From Noviherbaspirillum denitrificans (GTDB taxonomy: Bacteria; Pseudomonadota; Gammaproteobacteria; Burkholderiales; Burkholderiaceae_D), in the NCBI RefSeq assembly GCF_002211445.1, contig NZ_LSTO01000001.1, positions 2,880,829-2,944,828 of the forward strand: DNA of 64,000 nucleotides, in the 5' to 3' direction. The notes beneath the pieces are model-generated. The model ran no database searches. It saw nothing but the letters and a program-made list of their open reading frames with translations, and was not told the origin of the DNA. Below, in pieces: positions 52,487-60,730 of the stretch. How positions within the stretch are numbered: the first letter of the stretch is position 1; each line of letters begins with the position of its first letter. Both the position numbers and the translations under genes were made by a program.

Positions 52487-52815
52487 TCATCTAGGTCGCA
52501 GCGGCGCGGCGGTCATGCGTTGCAATTCTTGAAATGAAAACACGGACACGATCTCGCGCACTGCGAGATCATCTCCAATGACATCGATGACGGCAAGGTC
52601 AGTGTAGATGCGGCCGACGTATCGAACGCCGGTGAGAAGGTCACAGCAATTCTCGACAATCTTGCTTTCGCCGGTCCGGGTCCGGTGTTCGATCATCACA
52701 AATATTTGTTTGGTGCGGCCGCCAGATCCATTCCCCAGCCTAAAGCAGGAATCGTGTCCTGCGCTCCTGCATGCCAAATGGCGGTGTCACAGTGTCCCGA
52801 AATCGCAGCGATTCC
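52487..52815 (-). pseudogene. pcaJ: Remnant of 3-oxoadipate CoA-transferase subunit B
   Basis: The 3' third of a PcaJ-type CoA-transferase is recognisable. One frame reads GHCDTAIWHAGAQDTIPALG and WGMDLAAAPNK; after a frameshift near 52705-52715 the next frame reads QIFVMIEHRTRTGESKIVE, then GRIYTDLAVIDVIGDDL and the ending FQELQRMTAAPLRP. These follow PcaJ order (WHTGAPDAIPAVGGAMDLA, FVMMEH, RIYTDLAV), with about 15 residues missing between the first two blocks. The first 100 or so codons, including the catalytic-glutamate region, are gone. It lies 62 bases upstream of the decayed pcaF. Confidence 0.82.
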
Positions 52816-52861
52816 CGCCTCATTCCGGGAGCGGCACGAAGATAGACAGGCAATGCCAGAT

Positions 52862-54220
52862 TCAAGCCTGGACTTCTTCTCCCGGATTGACGACTGCCCG
52901 GGAAGATTCGCGGCGCTCGCCGGCACTGAGGCAGGCTGCCGCCAAGGCAGCAATAAAAATTGGAATTGCCCCGATCAGGAAGATCTGGAATGCGTTCATG
53001 TTCAGCGAGATCAGCACACCACTGATCAGGGAACTGACCAGCGAGCCTACGCGGCCTACGCCCAATGCCCAGCCAACGCCGGTGGAGCGGATCATGGTCG
53101 GATATGCCATTGCGGCAAGTGCATTGGTGCCGACTTGCGCCCCGACAGAGCAAAATCCGGCGGCGAACGAACAGGCCGCCAGCAAGGGCAGGGACGACTG
53201 GCTAATGAGGCCAAGTGCGCCGACGAAAACGGCGGCGGCAACGTAGACAGCGGCGATGATGACATAGGGGCGCCGCGTATCGATGAAGCGTCCAAGCACA
53301 AGTGTGCCAATGGTACCGCCGACCGGAAACAACGAGGTGATCAGCACCGATTTTTCAAGCGGGATGCCCAGCCCGTTGAAGACGGTGGGCATCCAGTTGG
53401 AAATAAAGAAGATTTCGAAAAGGCTCATGAAGAACATCACCCACAGCAGCAGCGTCATGACCGCGCGGCCGTTCTTGAACAACTGGGCGACGGGGAAGCC
53501 GCTCGGGTTTTCTTCATGAACGGCGAAGCGAGTGTCCATGTCATAACGGACGCTTGAATCGATCCGCGCCAGGAGCGCACGGACGTCGCCGTCGCGCTTT
53601 CCGCGGACGACCAGGTAGCGGAGCGACTCGGGCAGCGAAACCGTCAGCCAGAGTACCAGCAGGAGCGGCAGCGTGCCGCCGACAATGAATACCGAATGCC
53701 AGCCGTATTCCCTGATCAGGTGGGCCGCCAGTACGCCGCCGATTGCGCCGCCAAGGGAAAAGCCGCAGAACATCGTCATGACGACCGTGGCACGGATGCG
53801 GGATGGAGCGTATTCCGAGGTCAGGGAAATTGCGTTCGGCATGGCCCCCCCAAGTCCGAGACCGGTCATGAATCGAAACAGGATGAGCATCGACAGATTT
53901 GAGCTCATGATCGTCAATAGCGAAAAGACGCCGAACATCGCAGTGGATGCGACAAGTACCGGCTTTCGCCCGAAGCGATCCGCCGCCGGGCCGAAGATCA
54001 AGGCGCCGATCATCAAACCCAGCAGCCCGGATGCGAAAACCGGTCCGAGCGCGGCCTTGGTCACCCCCCATTCCTTCATGATGAACGGGGCGACGTAGCC
54101 GATGGCAAGCGTATCGAATCCATCGAGCAGAACGATGAGTCCGCAAAGGACAAAGGTCTGGATTTGGAACCTGCCCAGCTTCCTGTTTTCAATAAAGTGC
54201 TGAATATTTTCGGTGTTCAT
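52862..54220 (-). CDS. MFS transporter, aromatic acid:H+ symporter (AAHS) family
   Basis: The 452-residue protein has 12 hydrophobic segments and the AAHS signatures FVLCGLIVLLDGFDTLAIGY in the first helix (with the conserved D-G-F-D), GPAADRFGRKPVLVAS in the loop between helices 2 and 3, and a second-half repeat GRFIDTRRPYVIIAA. It would import an aromatic acid such as 4-hydroxybenzoate, protocatechuate or a relative with protons. GGAGACC precedes the ATG at 54220, which overlaps the stop of the upstream lactonase-like gene by 4 bases. It is the last intact gene of the long minus-strand catabolic operon. Confidence 0.92.
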   Translation of the reverse strand: MNTENIQHFIENRKLGRFQIQTFVLCGLIVLLDGFDTLAIGYVAPFIMKEWGVTKAALGPVFASGLLGLMIGALIFGPAADRFGRKPVLVASTAMFGVFSLLTIMSSNLSMLILFRFMTGLGLGGAMPNAISLTSEYAPSRIRATVVMTMFCGFSLGGAIGGVLAAHLIREYGWHSVFIVGGTLPLLLVLWLTVSLPESLRYLVVRGKRDGDVRALLARIDSSVRYDMDTRFAVHEENPSGFPVAQLFKNGRAVMTLLLWVMFFMSLFEIFFISNWMPTVFNGLGIPLEKSVLITSLFPVGGTIGTLVLGRFIDTRRPYVIIAAVYVAAAVFVGALGLISQSSLPLLAACSFAAGFCSVGAQVGTNALAAMAYPTMIRSTGVGWALGVGRVGSLVSSLISGVLISLNMNAFQIFLIGAIPIFIAALAAACLSAGERRESSRAVVNPGEEVQA

Positions 54221-55125
54221 TGTTGGTCTCCATTTTGTTTTGTTTCCGCTGCGGCTTGCAGCCGGAATAGCGGTTCCGCGATACCTTTTGCGTCGACCTT
54301 GATGGCCAGGACGCTCCCGGATAATTCCTGCGTGCGCAGCTGCTCCTCGCTCAATCGCCGTCTCGCCGTCGTGACAAAGAGGACGTCGAGATCGGGCCCG
54401 CCGAGGGTGCAGGAAGTAGGCCGGGTAACCGGCAAGGAAATCTGTGCGTCGCACGAACCGTCCGGCAGGAAGCGCAGGATGCGGCCACCGTCGATATTGG
54501 CGCACCACACCCGCCCTTGGCTGTCGACTGTCGCGCCATCCGGAAATCCCCGCCCATCCGGTATGCGCGCAAACGGCCGTCGACCCCCGACCCTGCCGGT
54601 ATGCGCATCGAAATCGAAAACTTCGATCAGGCCGGTTGGCGAATCGGCGAAATACATCCGGGCGCCATCCGGGCTCCAGCACAGGGCATTTGGAATGGTC
54701 AATCCGCCAAGAACATGTTCAGTCGCTCCCGATCCGTCCAGCCGCCAGAGGTTGCCAACCGGCGCATACCCGGTCTCCCGCAACGATCCTGACCAGAATC
54801 GGCCATGCCGGTCGACCTTGCCATCGTTCAGGCGGTTGTCCGGGAAGTCGCGCTCGGGCGCCGCCAGTTGCGTGCGCGCGGCGCTGGCCGGGTCGAAGAA
54901 GTGAAAGCCCGAACGCGCGGCGACGACAAGACCGCCACTGCAAAGGCCAACGGCACCCACTTCTTCGCCGAATTGCCACGTTGACGTTTCCTTGTCTGTC
55001 CAGCCACGCCGGTGGATCGTGCCAGCAATGCTGTCAACCCAATACAGTGCCTGTTCCGATACCGACCAGAGCGGAGATTCGCCCAGGATGGCCGCGCCGC
55101 CGGCAAATTGCATGACTTTGCTCAT
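54217..55125 (-). CDS. SMP-30/gluconolactonase-like lactonase
   Basis: The 302-residue protein has the six-bladed beta-propeller pattern of SMP-30/luciferin-regenerating enzymes. The metal ligands are visible as Glu in GESPLWSVSEQALYWVD, Asn in IPNALCWSPDGARMYFAD and Asp in FPDGATVDSQGRVWCAN. RLNDGKVDRHGRFWSGSL is another family segment. Such enzymes hydrolyse lactones of sugar or organic acids; in an aromatic pathway a muconolactone-like or enol-lactone intermediate is possible, which is inference. It is translationally coupled to the AAHS transporter gene and lies 18 bases after the OYE-type gene. Confidence 0.88.
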   Translation of the reverse strand: MSKVMQFAGGAAILGESPLWSVSEQALYWVDSIAGTIHRRGWTDKETSTWQFGEEVGAVGLCSGGLVVAARSGFHFFDPASAARTQLAAPERDFPDNRLNDGKVDRHGRFWSGSLRETGYAPVGNLWRLDGSGATEHVLGGLTIPNALCWSPDGARMYFADSPTGLIEVFDFDAHTGRVGGRRPFARIPDGRGFPDGATVDSQGRVWCANIDGGRILRFLPDGSCDAQISLPVTRPTSCTLGGPDLDVLFVTTARRRLSEEQLRTQELSGSVLAIKVDAKGIAEPLFRLQAAAETKQNGDQQ

Positions 55126-55143
55126 CGCTTCAGGTCCGTTGGC

Positions 55144-56331
55144 CTAATCCGAGGTCGAGTTGGCTGCGGAGCCGACCAATTTGCTCCTCTCTGAAATACG
55201 CCACAGACCTTGCAAGGCTTCCGCCTTTTCCCGTGTTTCGGCAAACTTCAGGTCCGGTCCCAGCGCCGGATGGCAATTCACATAGCGCTTCGGATAGTCG
55301 AGATGCACGCCAAGCTTGGCTGCCGCATGCCATGCCCATCTCGGGTTGTACAGCATGCCGCGTGCAAGCGCGATCAGGTCTGCCTTGCCGTCCTGGAGGA
55401 TCGCTTCGGCCTGCTCGGCTTCGGTGATTTGTCCCACTGCCATCGTCGGGATGCCGCCTTCGTGCCGGATACGCTCGGCGAACGGAACCTGGTAGCCGGG
55501 GCCGTGGACGATTTTCTGCTTCATTGACGAACCGCCGCTGGTCGCACACACGTAGTCACAGCCGCGGGCCTGCAATTCCTTTGCGATGGCTACCGAATCA
55601 TCCAGGTCCCATCCGCCATCGACCCAATCGACGGCCGATATGCGGACGCCCATGGGCTTGTGCTTCGGCCAAAGCGCGCGGCACTCGTCAAAAATTTCCA
55701 GCGCGAGACGGAAGCGCTTCATGCGGTCGCCGCCATACGCGTCCTGCCGCAAGTTGGTCAGCGGCGAAAGGAATTGGTTGACCAGGTAGCCGTGCGCGAA
55801 ATGGAATTCGATCAGATCAAAGCCAACTCGATCCGCACGAATGGTGGCATCCCGCCAGGCCGCTTTGATTCGGTCAATACCTGCCTGGTCCAGCTCCCTT
55901 GGCAGCGAATGGACGCCGTCCTCTATCACTGAGGGCGCGTCCGGTTGCCACCATCCCTCTTCCTCGGTCAGCGGGCGGCGTACCATCCACGACGGGGTCA
56001 CCGCACCTTTTCGGCCCGCATGCGCGAGCTGGATACCCAGCTTTGCCTTGCCGTAGCGGCGGCCGAATTCGACTACGCGCGCCAGCGCGCGCTCATTGTC
56101 ATCCGAATACAGTCCCAGGCAACGGTTGGAAATGCGTCCCTGCGGTTCGACCGCAGTCGCTTCGGCAATGACGAGCCCCGCGCCGGAAACGGCGAGATTC
56201 CCCAGGTGCATGATGTGCCAGTCCGAGGCGTTGCCATTTTCTGCAGCGTACTGGCACATTGGCGCCACAACAATACGGTTTTCAAGCGTTAGCTCACGCA
56301 TTGTGTAGGGCGTAAATAGATGTGATTTCAC
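55144..56331 (-). CDS. NADH:flavin oxidoreductase, Old Yellow Enzyme family (YqjM/XenA type)
   Basis: The 395-residue cytoplasmic FMN enzyme reduces activated C=C bonds. It has RIVVAPMCQYAAENGNASDW with the redox-modulating Cys26 of the YqjM/XenA class, QLAHAGRKGA, and the substrate-binding His pair in FHFAHGYLVNQFLSPLTN. VGQITEAEQAEAIL and DLIALARGMLYNPRW near the end also fit. A GTG start at 56331 is chosen because AAGGAGA lies at ideal distance; upstream in-frame sequence is not family-like. The gene sits 13 bases after the thioesterase gene in the operon and could saturate an enoate formed in the pathway. Confidence 0.9.
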   Translation of the reverse strand: MKSHLFTPYTMRELTLENRIVVAPMCQYAAENGNASDWHIMHLGNLAVSGAGLVIAEATAVEPQGRISNRCLGLYSDDNERALARVVEFGRRYGKAKLGIQLAHAGRKGAVTPSWMVRRPLTEEEGWWQPDAPSVIEDGVHSLPRELDQAGIDRIKAAWRDATIRADRVGFDLIEFHFAHGYLVNQFLSPLTNLRQDAYGGDRMKRFRLALEIFDECRALWPKHKPMGVRISAVDWVDGGWDLDDSVAIAKELQARGCDYVCATSGGSSMKQKIVHGPGYQVPFAERIRHEGGIPTMAVGQITEAEQAEAILQDGKADLIALARGMLYNPRWAWHAAAKLGVHLDYPKRYVNCHPALGPDLKFAETREKAEALQGLWRISERSKLVGSAANSTSD

Positions 56332-56344
56332 AAAAGTCTCCTTG

Positions 56345-56830
56345 CTATTTATTAAATTCGGGCGTCGAACAAGACGCTCGGTGTTCTTCAATCCTTCTTC
56401 GCAACCAGTCGGGAACGGGAATGGCCCGGCGCGCTTCGGCTGCGATGCAGACAGACGTGATTCCGGCATCGAACACCGGTGTCCCGTCGACGAGGCTCCC
56501 ATGCATCGAAAAGCTTACGGTCGAATCTCCCACGGCGCTAACGCTTGCCCTGATATCAAACAATTCGCCAGGCCACAGGGCCCGGTGGAGGGCCAGCGAC
56601 AACGCCTTGGTCGGCATTGCGCAATGCAGATCTCCCTCTGCCGGTGCATGCCACGGACGCCCGAAGAGTTCGCTCCTGAACGCGTCCAACGCATGATGTA
56701 CATAGAGCGAAAAGTTGCCGGCGAAGACGACGCCCGCGGGATCGCACTCGGCCCAGCGAGCGCGACGCCGAATCACGAATGGCGTGCGGGACAGGACGAT
56801 ATCGCCGCTTACGGCGGCATCGCAGTCCAT
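56345..56830 (-). CDS. Acyl-CoA thioesterase, 4-hydroxybenzoyl-CoA thioesterase family
   Basis: The 161-residue hot-dog protein has RRRARWAECDPAGVVFAGNF, the nearly exact signature of 4HBT class I enzymes with the catalytic Asp30, followed by the helix YVHHALDAFRSELFG. It would release a free acid from an aryl- or acyl-CoA, pairing with the EntE-like ligase upstream. The start is not certain: the ATG at 56830 has GAGG nearby, and a GTG at 56845 overlaps the stop of the 84-residue gene (GTGA). Either choice leaves the domain intact. Confidence 0.85.
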   Translation of the reverse strand: MDCDAAVSGDIVLSRTPFVIRRRARWAECDPAGVVFAGNFSLYVHHALDAFRSELFGRPWHAPAEGDLHCAMPTKALSLALHRALWPGELFDIRASVSAVGDSTVSFSMHGSLVDGTPVFDAGITSVCIAAEARRAIPVPDWLRRRIEEHRASCSTPEFNK

Positions 56831-56841
56831 TGCGGCCTCGT

Positions 56842-57096
56842 TCACAAATCGTCTCGCTCGATGCGCAATTGCTCGCGATCGAAGCGAGTGATCTTGCCGG
56901 CCAGGCCTCCCGTGAGACTGCCGTACCAAATGGCCGGTTTGAAGCCGAGCTCCTTGCGCGAAAACTCCAGGACATCGTCACTGGAAATCTTAAAATAATT
57001 CCGGCCATGTTCGGTAACGACGCATGCAGGTTTTTTGCGCGCCACCTCGACCAGCGCAATAAATTCAGGAACATTCAGGACATAAATATGCGGCAT
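56842..57096 (-). CDS. 84-residue protein of unknown function
   Basis: The product starts MPHIYVLNVPEFIALVEVAR, and its second half reads GFKPAIWYGSLTGGLAGKIT, then RFDREQLRI. A good AGGGGAGCG site precedes the ATG. It lies 10 bases after the ligase-VOC gene and is followed directly by the thioesterase gene, so it is a true operon member. I do not recognise the family. Alternating hydrophobic strands and its size suggest a small alpha/beta subunit or accessory protein; no cysteine motif or metal site is evident. Confidence 0.7.
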   Translation of the reverse strand: MPHIYVLNVPEFIALVEVARKKPACVVTEHGRNYFKISSDDVLEFSRKELGFKPAIWYGSLTGGLAGKITRFDREQLRIERDDL

Positions 57097-57106
57097 ATCG
57101 CTCCCC

Positions 57107-59455
57107 TTATTGCGGCTTCGCAAGAAGGTCGCTCTTCATGCGCCAGACAGTATCGATATCCGCGAGCGCGCGGCGTTCCCTGGCGGCTTCTCCATCGGCA
57201 GCCATCGCGGCTTCGACAGTCAGACGTGCATCTTCCTTGTCGCGCGCATCGAACTCCCGCAGCTGCACAGTGATCTCGATGGGATAGCCGTTCGGATCTG
57301 CAAAATAGATGGATTCAATGACTTCATGCCGCGTGAGCGGGGAGACTTCCACACCCCTGGCTTCGAGCATCGCTTTCCACCGCTCCAGTTCTTCCCGCGT
57401 ATTCACTCGCCACGCTGTATGCGTTCCCCGATAGAAGAATTCGTCGGTGCGAGGTGTCAGGTAGTCGGGGCGCTCGGTCCCGATGTAATAGAAAAAGGCG
57501 ATCGTGCTGCCGTTTCCGCTGTCGAAGAAGAAGTGCACAAAATCGGGATGGCCTTCGCGCCCCCAACCTTTAGCAGAAATGGCGTGAATGAGCGGCAATC
57601 CAAGTACGTCACGGTAAAAGCGTACCGTTTCCTGCAGCTTCCAGGTTGGGCGCGCAGTATGGTGCACGCCATCCAGGAATGGCATTGGAGGAGTGTGTGA
57701 TGGTGCGATATTCATGGTCATCTCCGATGTAGGGTTTTCCGGGTTCATCCCGCGTGCCAGGAGCAATCGTTCGGCATGGACCAGTTCCTTGATCCTTTCG
57801 CGGAGCAAGGGCTTGCTGACCTTTCCCGACTTCGTCGTCGGCAGCGAGGGCAGGAGCTCGATTCGCTCCGGCCATTTGTACTTGGCGAGGCCATGCCTTT
57901 CCAGGTGTTTGCCGAAGGACGCAAGCGTCGGCGCGGATTGGCCGCTTTCCATGCACACAAAAGCGCAACCGCGTTCGATGTAGACGTCGTCGGGCATGGC
58001 GACGATTGCTACGTCGACCAGGCCTGGATAATCGCGCAGCGCGCGTTCAACTTCGTCACAATTGATTTTTTCTCCACCGCGATTGATGACGTCCTTGATT
58101 CGCCCCTCGAACACGAAGTACTGGCGGTCCCCGAAGCTGCGGAGCGATAGCAGGTCTCCCGTCCGGTAGAAGCCGTCTCTGGTGAAGGCTTCGCGGTTGC
58201 GCTCCGACGCGTTGTAATAACCGGACAAGGTATATGGTCCCTTGCACACCAGTTCGCCGACTTCGCCGGGAGCAACCTGTTCTTCTGTTCCCGGTCTATA
58301 TAGCCTGACCTCGTCAAATGGCGAAACCGGCGTTCCCACGCTTTGGAAGATCGCCTCTTCGCCGTCGCTCTTCCGGGTTGACATGATCAATCCCTCGGCC
58401 ATGCCGAAGAAGTGAAAGCCGGGCATGCCCAGTTCCTGGCTGACGAACTGCGCGTGGGAAGAACTGATTACGGCGCGGACATAGGAAAGATCCATTGGCG
58501 CCTGCTTCAACGCCTCCTTCAGTCTTACCAGCACTGGCCGCATCAGGAACAGCCATGTCGGCCGGAACTTCTTGAACGTGTTCCTCAGACCTTCCGGCGA
58601 AAGGTCACGGTCTGTTACCAGGGAGCCGCCATGCAGAAGCGCCGGTCCCCAATGACATACCATCCCGGCGTTGTGCACCAGCGGACCCGCGCAGAATACG
58701 GTCTCGTCGCGCGAGCGTCCGCTCCACGCGAAGACTGCGCGCATGTTGTACAAGTACTCGTTCTGCATGCGCGGAATGATTTTCGGCACCCCGGTTGTGC
58801 CTCCCGAGAGCTGGAAAACGGCGACCTGGAAGGGATCAAGCCGAGCCACGGTATTTGCAACCTGCGCTTTTGCTTCGTCCGGGTCACTCGTGGCGATCAA
58901 TTCATCAAGATTGGGGACGCCGTCGCGGGCCGGTCCGCGTCCGACGACAATGTGCTTGAGCGAGGGATGCTGTTGGCGGAGTCCCTGCGCAAAAGCGACG
59001 AAGTCGAACCTGGGATGATCACCATCGACGAAGATGGCGCGCGCCCTGGCATGCCCGGCCAGGTAACCCATTTCGGCCTCCCGGTGACTGACCAGCGTAC
59101 ATACGGGAATCAGGCCTGCCTTTAGGCATGCAAGCATGCATATGATCAGCTCTGAACTGTTCGCCATCTGGAACAGTACCCGGTCCAATGGTTCCAATCC
59201 CAACTTCATCAGCGTTGCCGCGGCACGATCACTCAAACTGTCGAGCTCCCGGTAGCTCAAGTCGCCGGCACTGCTGCGCAGGGCAACGCGGCCGGCATTG
59301 TTCTTGAAGGATTGCATCAGCGCGCCGATCAAGGTTTCGCTCGTCAGGATTCCGGCTTCAATGTAGCGCTTCAAATCCTCCTTATCCGGATAGACAACGC
59401 CATCGAGCGGTTGCGTGACGCCGATTGCATTAACTGGGACGATGTCGTGATTCAC
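57107..59455 (-). CDS. EntE-like aryl acid-AMP/CoA ligase fused to a VOC (glyoxalase/dioxygenase) domain
   Basis: The 782-residue protein has an adenylating domain (about 1-560). FQLSGGTTGVPKIIPRMQNE is the P-loop-like core, close to 2,3-dihydroxybenzoate-AMP ligase; FFGMAEGLIMSTRKS, YRTGDLLSLRSFGDRQYFV, GRIKDVINRGGEKINCDEVE and PTTKSGKVSKPLLRERI (catalytic Lys) follow. A linker of about 30 residues leads to a VOC domain (about 595-725). There, DGVHHTARPTWKLQETVRFY, FVHFFFDSGNG, GTHTAWRV and YPIEITVQLRE supply a His-His-Glu metal set. The join is in frame, with no stop. A GTG start at 59455 has AGGAGA upstream; the ATG at 59476 has none. The substrate is probably an aromatic acid. Confidence 0.85.
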   Translation of the reverse strand: MNHDIVPVNAIGVTQPLDGVVYPDKEDLKRYIEAGILTSETLIGALMQSFKNNAGRVALRSSAGDLSYRELDSLSDRAAATLMKLGLEPLDRVLFQMANSSELIICMLACLKAGLIPVCTLVSHREAEMGYLAGHARARAIFVDGDHPRFDFVAFAQGLRQQHPSLKHIVVGRGPARDGVPNLDELIATSDPDEAKAQVANTVARLDPFQVAVFQLSGGTTGVPKIIPRMQNEYLYNMRAVFAWSGRSRDETVFCAGPLVHNAGMVCHWGPALLHGGSLVTDRDLSPEGLRNTFKKFRPTWLFLMRPVLVRLKEALKQAPMDLSYVRAVISSSHAQFVSQELGMPGFHFFGMAEGLIMSTRKSDGEEAIFQSVGTPVSPFDEVRLYRPGTEEQVAPGEVGELVCKGPYTLSGYYNASERNREAFTRDGFYRTGDLLSLRSFGDRQYFVFEGRIKDVINRGGEKINCDEVERALRDYPGLVDVAIVAMPDDVYIERGCAFVCMESGQSAPTLASFGKHLERHGLAKYKWPERIELLPSLPTTKSGKVSKPLLRERIKELVHAERLLLARGMNPENPTSEMTMNIAPSHTPPMPFLDGVHHTARPTWKLQETVRFYRDVLGLPLIHAISAKGWGREGHPDFVHFFFDSGNGSTIAFFYYIGTERPDYLTPRTDEFFYRGTHTAWRVNTREELERWKAMLEARGVEVSPLTRHEVIESIYFADPNGYPIEITVQLREFDARDKEDARLTVEAAMAADGEAARERRALADIDTVWRMKSDLLAKPQ

Positions 59456-59476
59456 TTTTGCTTGTCTCCTGGTCAT

Positions 59477-60727
59477 TCAAAAATTCTTCTCTGCGAGCCA
59501 GTCTCGTATGCACGCGCCGGCTTGCTCCTGGCCATTCGGCCCACCGGGGGAGATCGGTCCGCCCTGGTGATTGCCCGGGATGCGATGGCGCGTCTTGTCC
59601 GGCGTACCGATCAAGTCGAACAGTCGTTGTGCCTCGGAAGGGAACACGCTGTTGTCTCCTGTGTATTCGATCATCAACGTAGGGACATTGACGGATGGCG
59701 CGCACTTTTCCATGGTCGCGTTTGACGAAAACGCAGACCAGTTCGACAGCCAGCTTTCGGGGGTGCAAAGCCTTGCAAAGCCGACTGCGCCAAAATTGGA
59801 AACCATCGGATTGGCGCCCCAGAGGCTGCCGTAGACACGGTCCGAGGGCTCGAGGGACAAGTCGAAGCAGCGGGGATCGGCATCCGTGCGCCATACCTCC
59901 AGTACAGGGGTATGTGCCGCTAGCGCAGCGTCCGCGGTACTGAAGTCGCGTGAGAGGCGCTTTTTTGCTGCCGCTTTGCGTGCGATGAATTCCAGGGCCA
60001 TGCTGTCAATCCGCAATACGCGGGCGCGCTGCGCGCTGCGGTAGCGCTCCAGGAAAGTCGAATCGTATTGCGCGCTGTGCGGCGGCGGCGCAAATCCGTT
60101 TCGCGGATTGAAAATCGAAAGGCTTTCATCGGTTTTCAGCGGATCGCATTCATCAATAACGGATGGATCGATGCAGTTCAGCAGCAATGGACCTTGGCCA
60201 AGATGCGATGAAACGAGCATCAGTCCATCGGGCAGGGGCAGGTTCGCCTCGTCCAGGCCGGTCCGGCGGCCCGCAGGGCTGGTCGCGATTCGCTTCGATC
60301 CCGGCAATTGAGCCTGCTGGATGTAATAGGCCGCCAGCGGCCCGCCACCCGAGGTTCCGAGCAACACACTGCAACGGTATCCCTTTTCCCGCAGAAAGCG
60401 CTGGCCCGCCGCCAGGTCGAGGACAGCCTTTTCATGCTCGAGACGCAGGTCGTTGCCGGCCGTGCGCGAACCCATGACCCACATTGCGCGTCCGCCTTGA
60501 AGAATTTCAGGCACCAGATATTGCGTCACCAGCATTTCTCGCGGATGCATCGCGCAAACCACGGTCTGCTCTCCGCCGCGATAAAACAGGAAGCCCGTAA
60601 CCATTGCACCGTCGTCAGTCTTTAGGGATGTGGGCAAGACCTTTACTCCGTCGGGCAGGCGGCCTTCCTTCCAGTGTGCGCCGCGCAGGCCTGCGGTAGT
60701 CGTGGCGATTGCTGAAGTTGTGCGCAC
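59477..60727 (-). CDS. Alpha/beta hydrolase family protein
   Basis: The 416-residue protein is long for the fold. It has TVVCAMHPREMLVTQYLVPE as the oxyanion-loop region, the nucleophile elbow VLLGTSGGGPLAAYYIQQ with Ser in GTSGG, an acid in LMIEYTGDNSVFPSEAQRLF and the catalytic His in HRIPGNHQGGPISPGG. A large insert (about 190-290) forms a lid. It resembles hydrolases of aromatic or C-C bond pathways, but no subgroup is certain. A GTG start at 60727 is preceded by GGGAGG, which lies in the end of the maleate isomerase gene. It stands 21 bases before the ligase-VOC gene. Confidence 0.8.
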   Translation of the reverse strand: MRTTSAIATTTAGLRGAHWKEGRLPDGVKVLPTSLKTDDGAMVTGFLFYRGGEQTVVCAMHPREMLVTQYLVPEILQGGRAMWVMGSRTAGNDLRLEHEKAVLDLAAGQRFLREKGYRCSVLLGTSGGGPLAAYYIQQAQLPGSKRIATSPAGRRTGLDEANLPLPDGLMLVSSHLGQGPLLLNCIDPSVIDECDPLKTDESLSIFNPRNGFAPPPHSAQYDSTFLERYRSAQRARVLRIDSMALEFIARKAAAKKRLSRDFSTADAALAAHTPVLEVWRTDADPRCFDLSLEPSDRVYGSLWGANPMVSNFGAVGFARLCTPESWLSNWSAFSSNATMEKCAPSVNVPTLMIEYTGDNSVFPSEAQRLFDLIGTPDKTRHRIPGNHQGGPISPGGPNGQEQAGACIRDWLAEKNF

Positions 60728-60730
60728 GGC

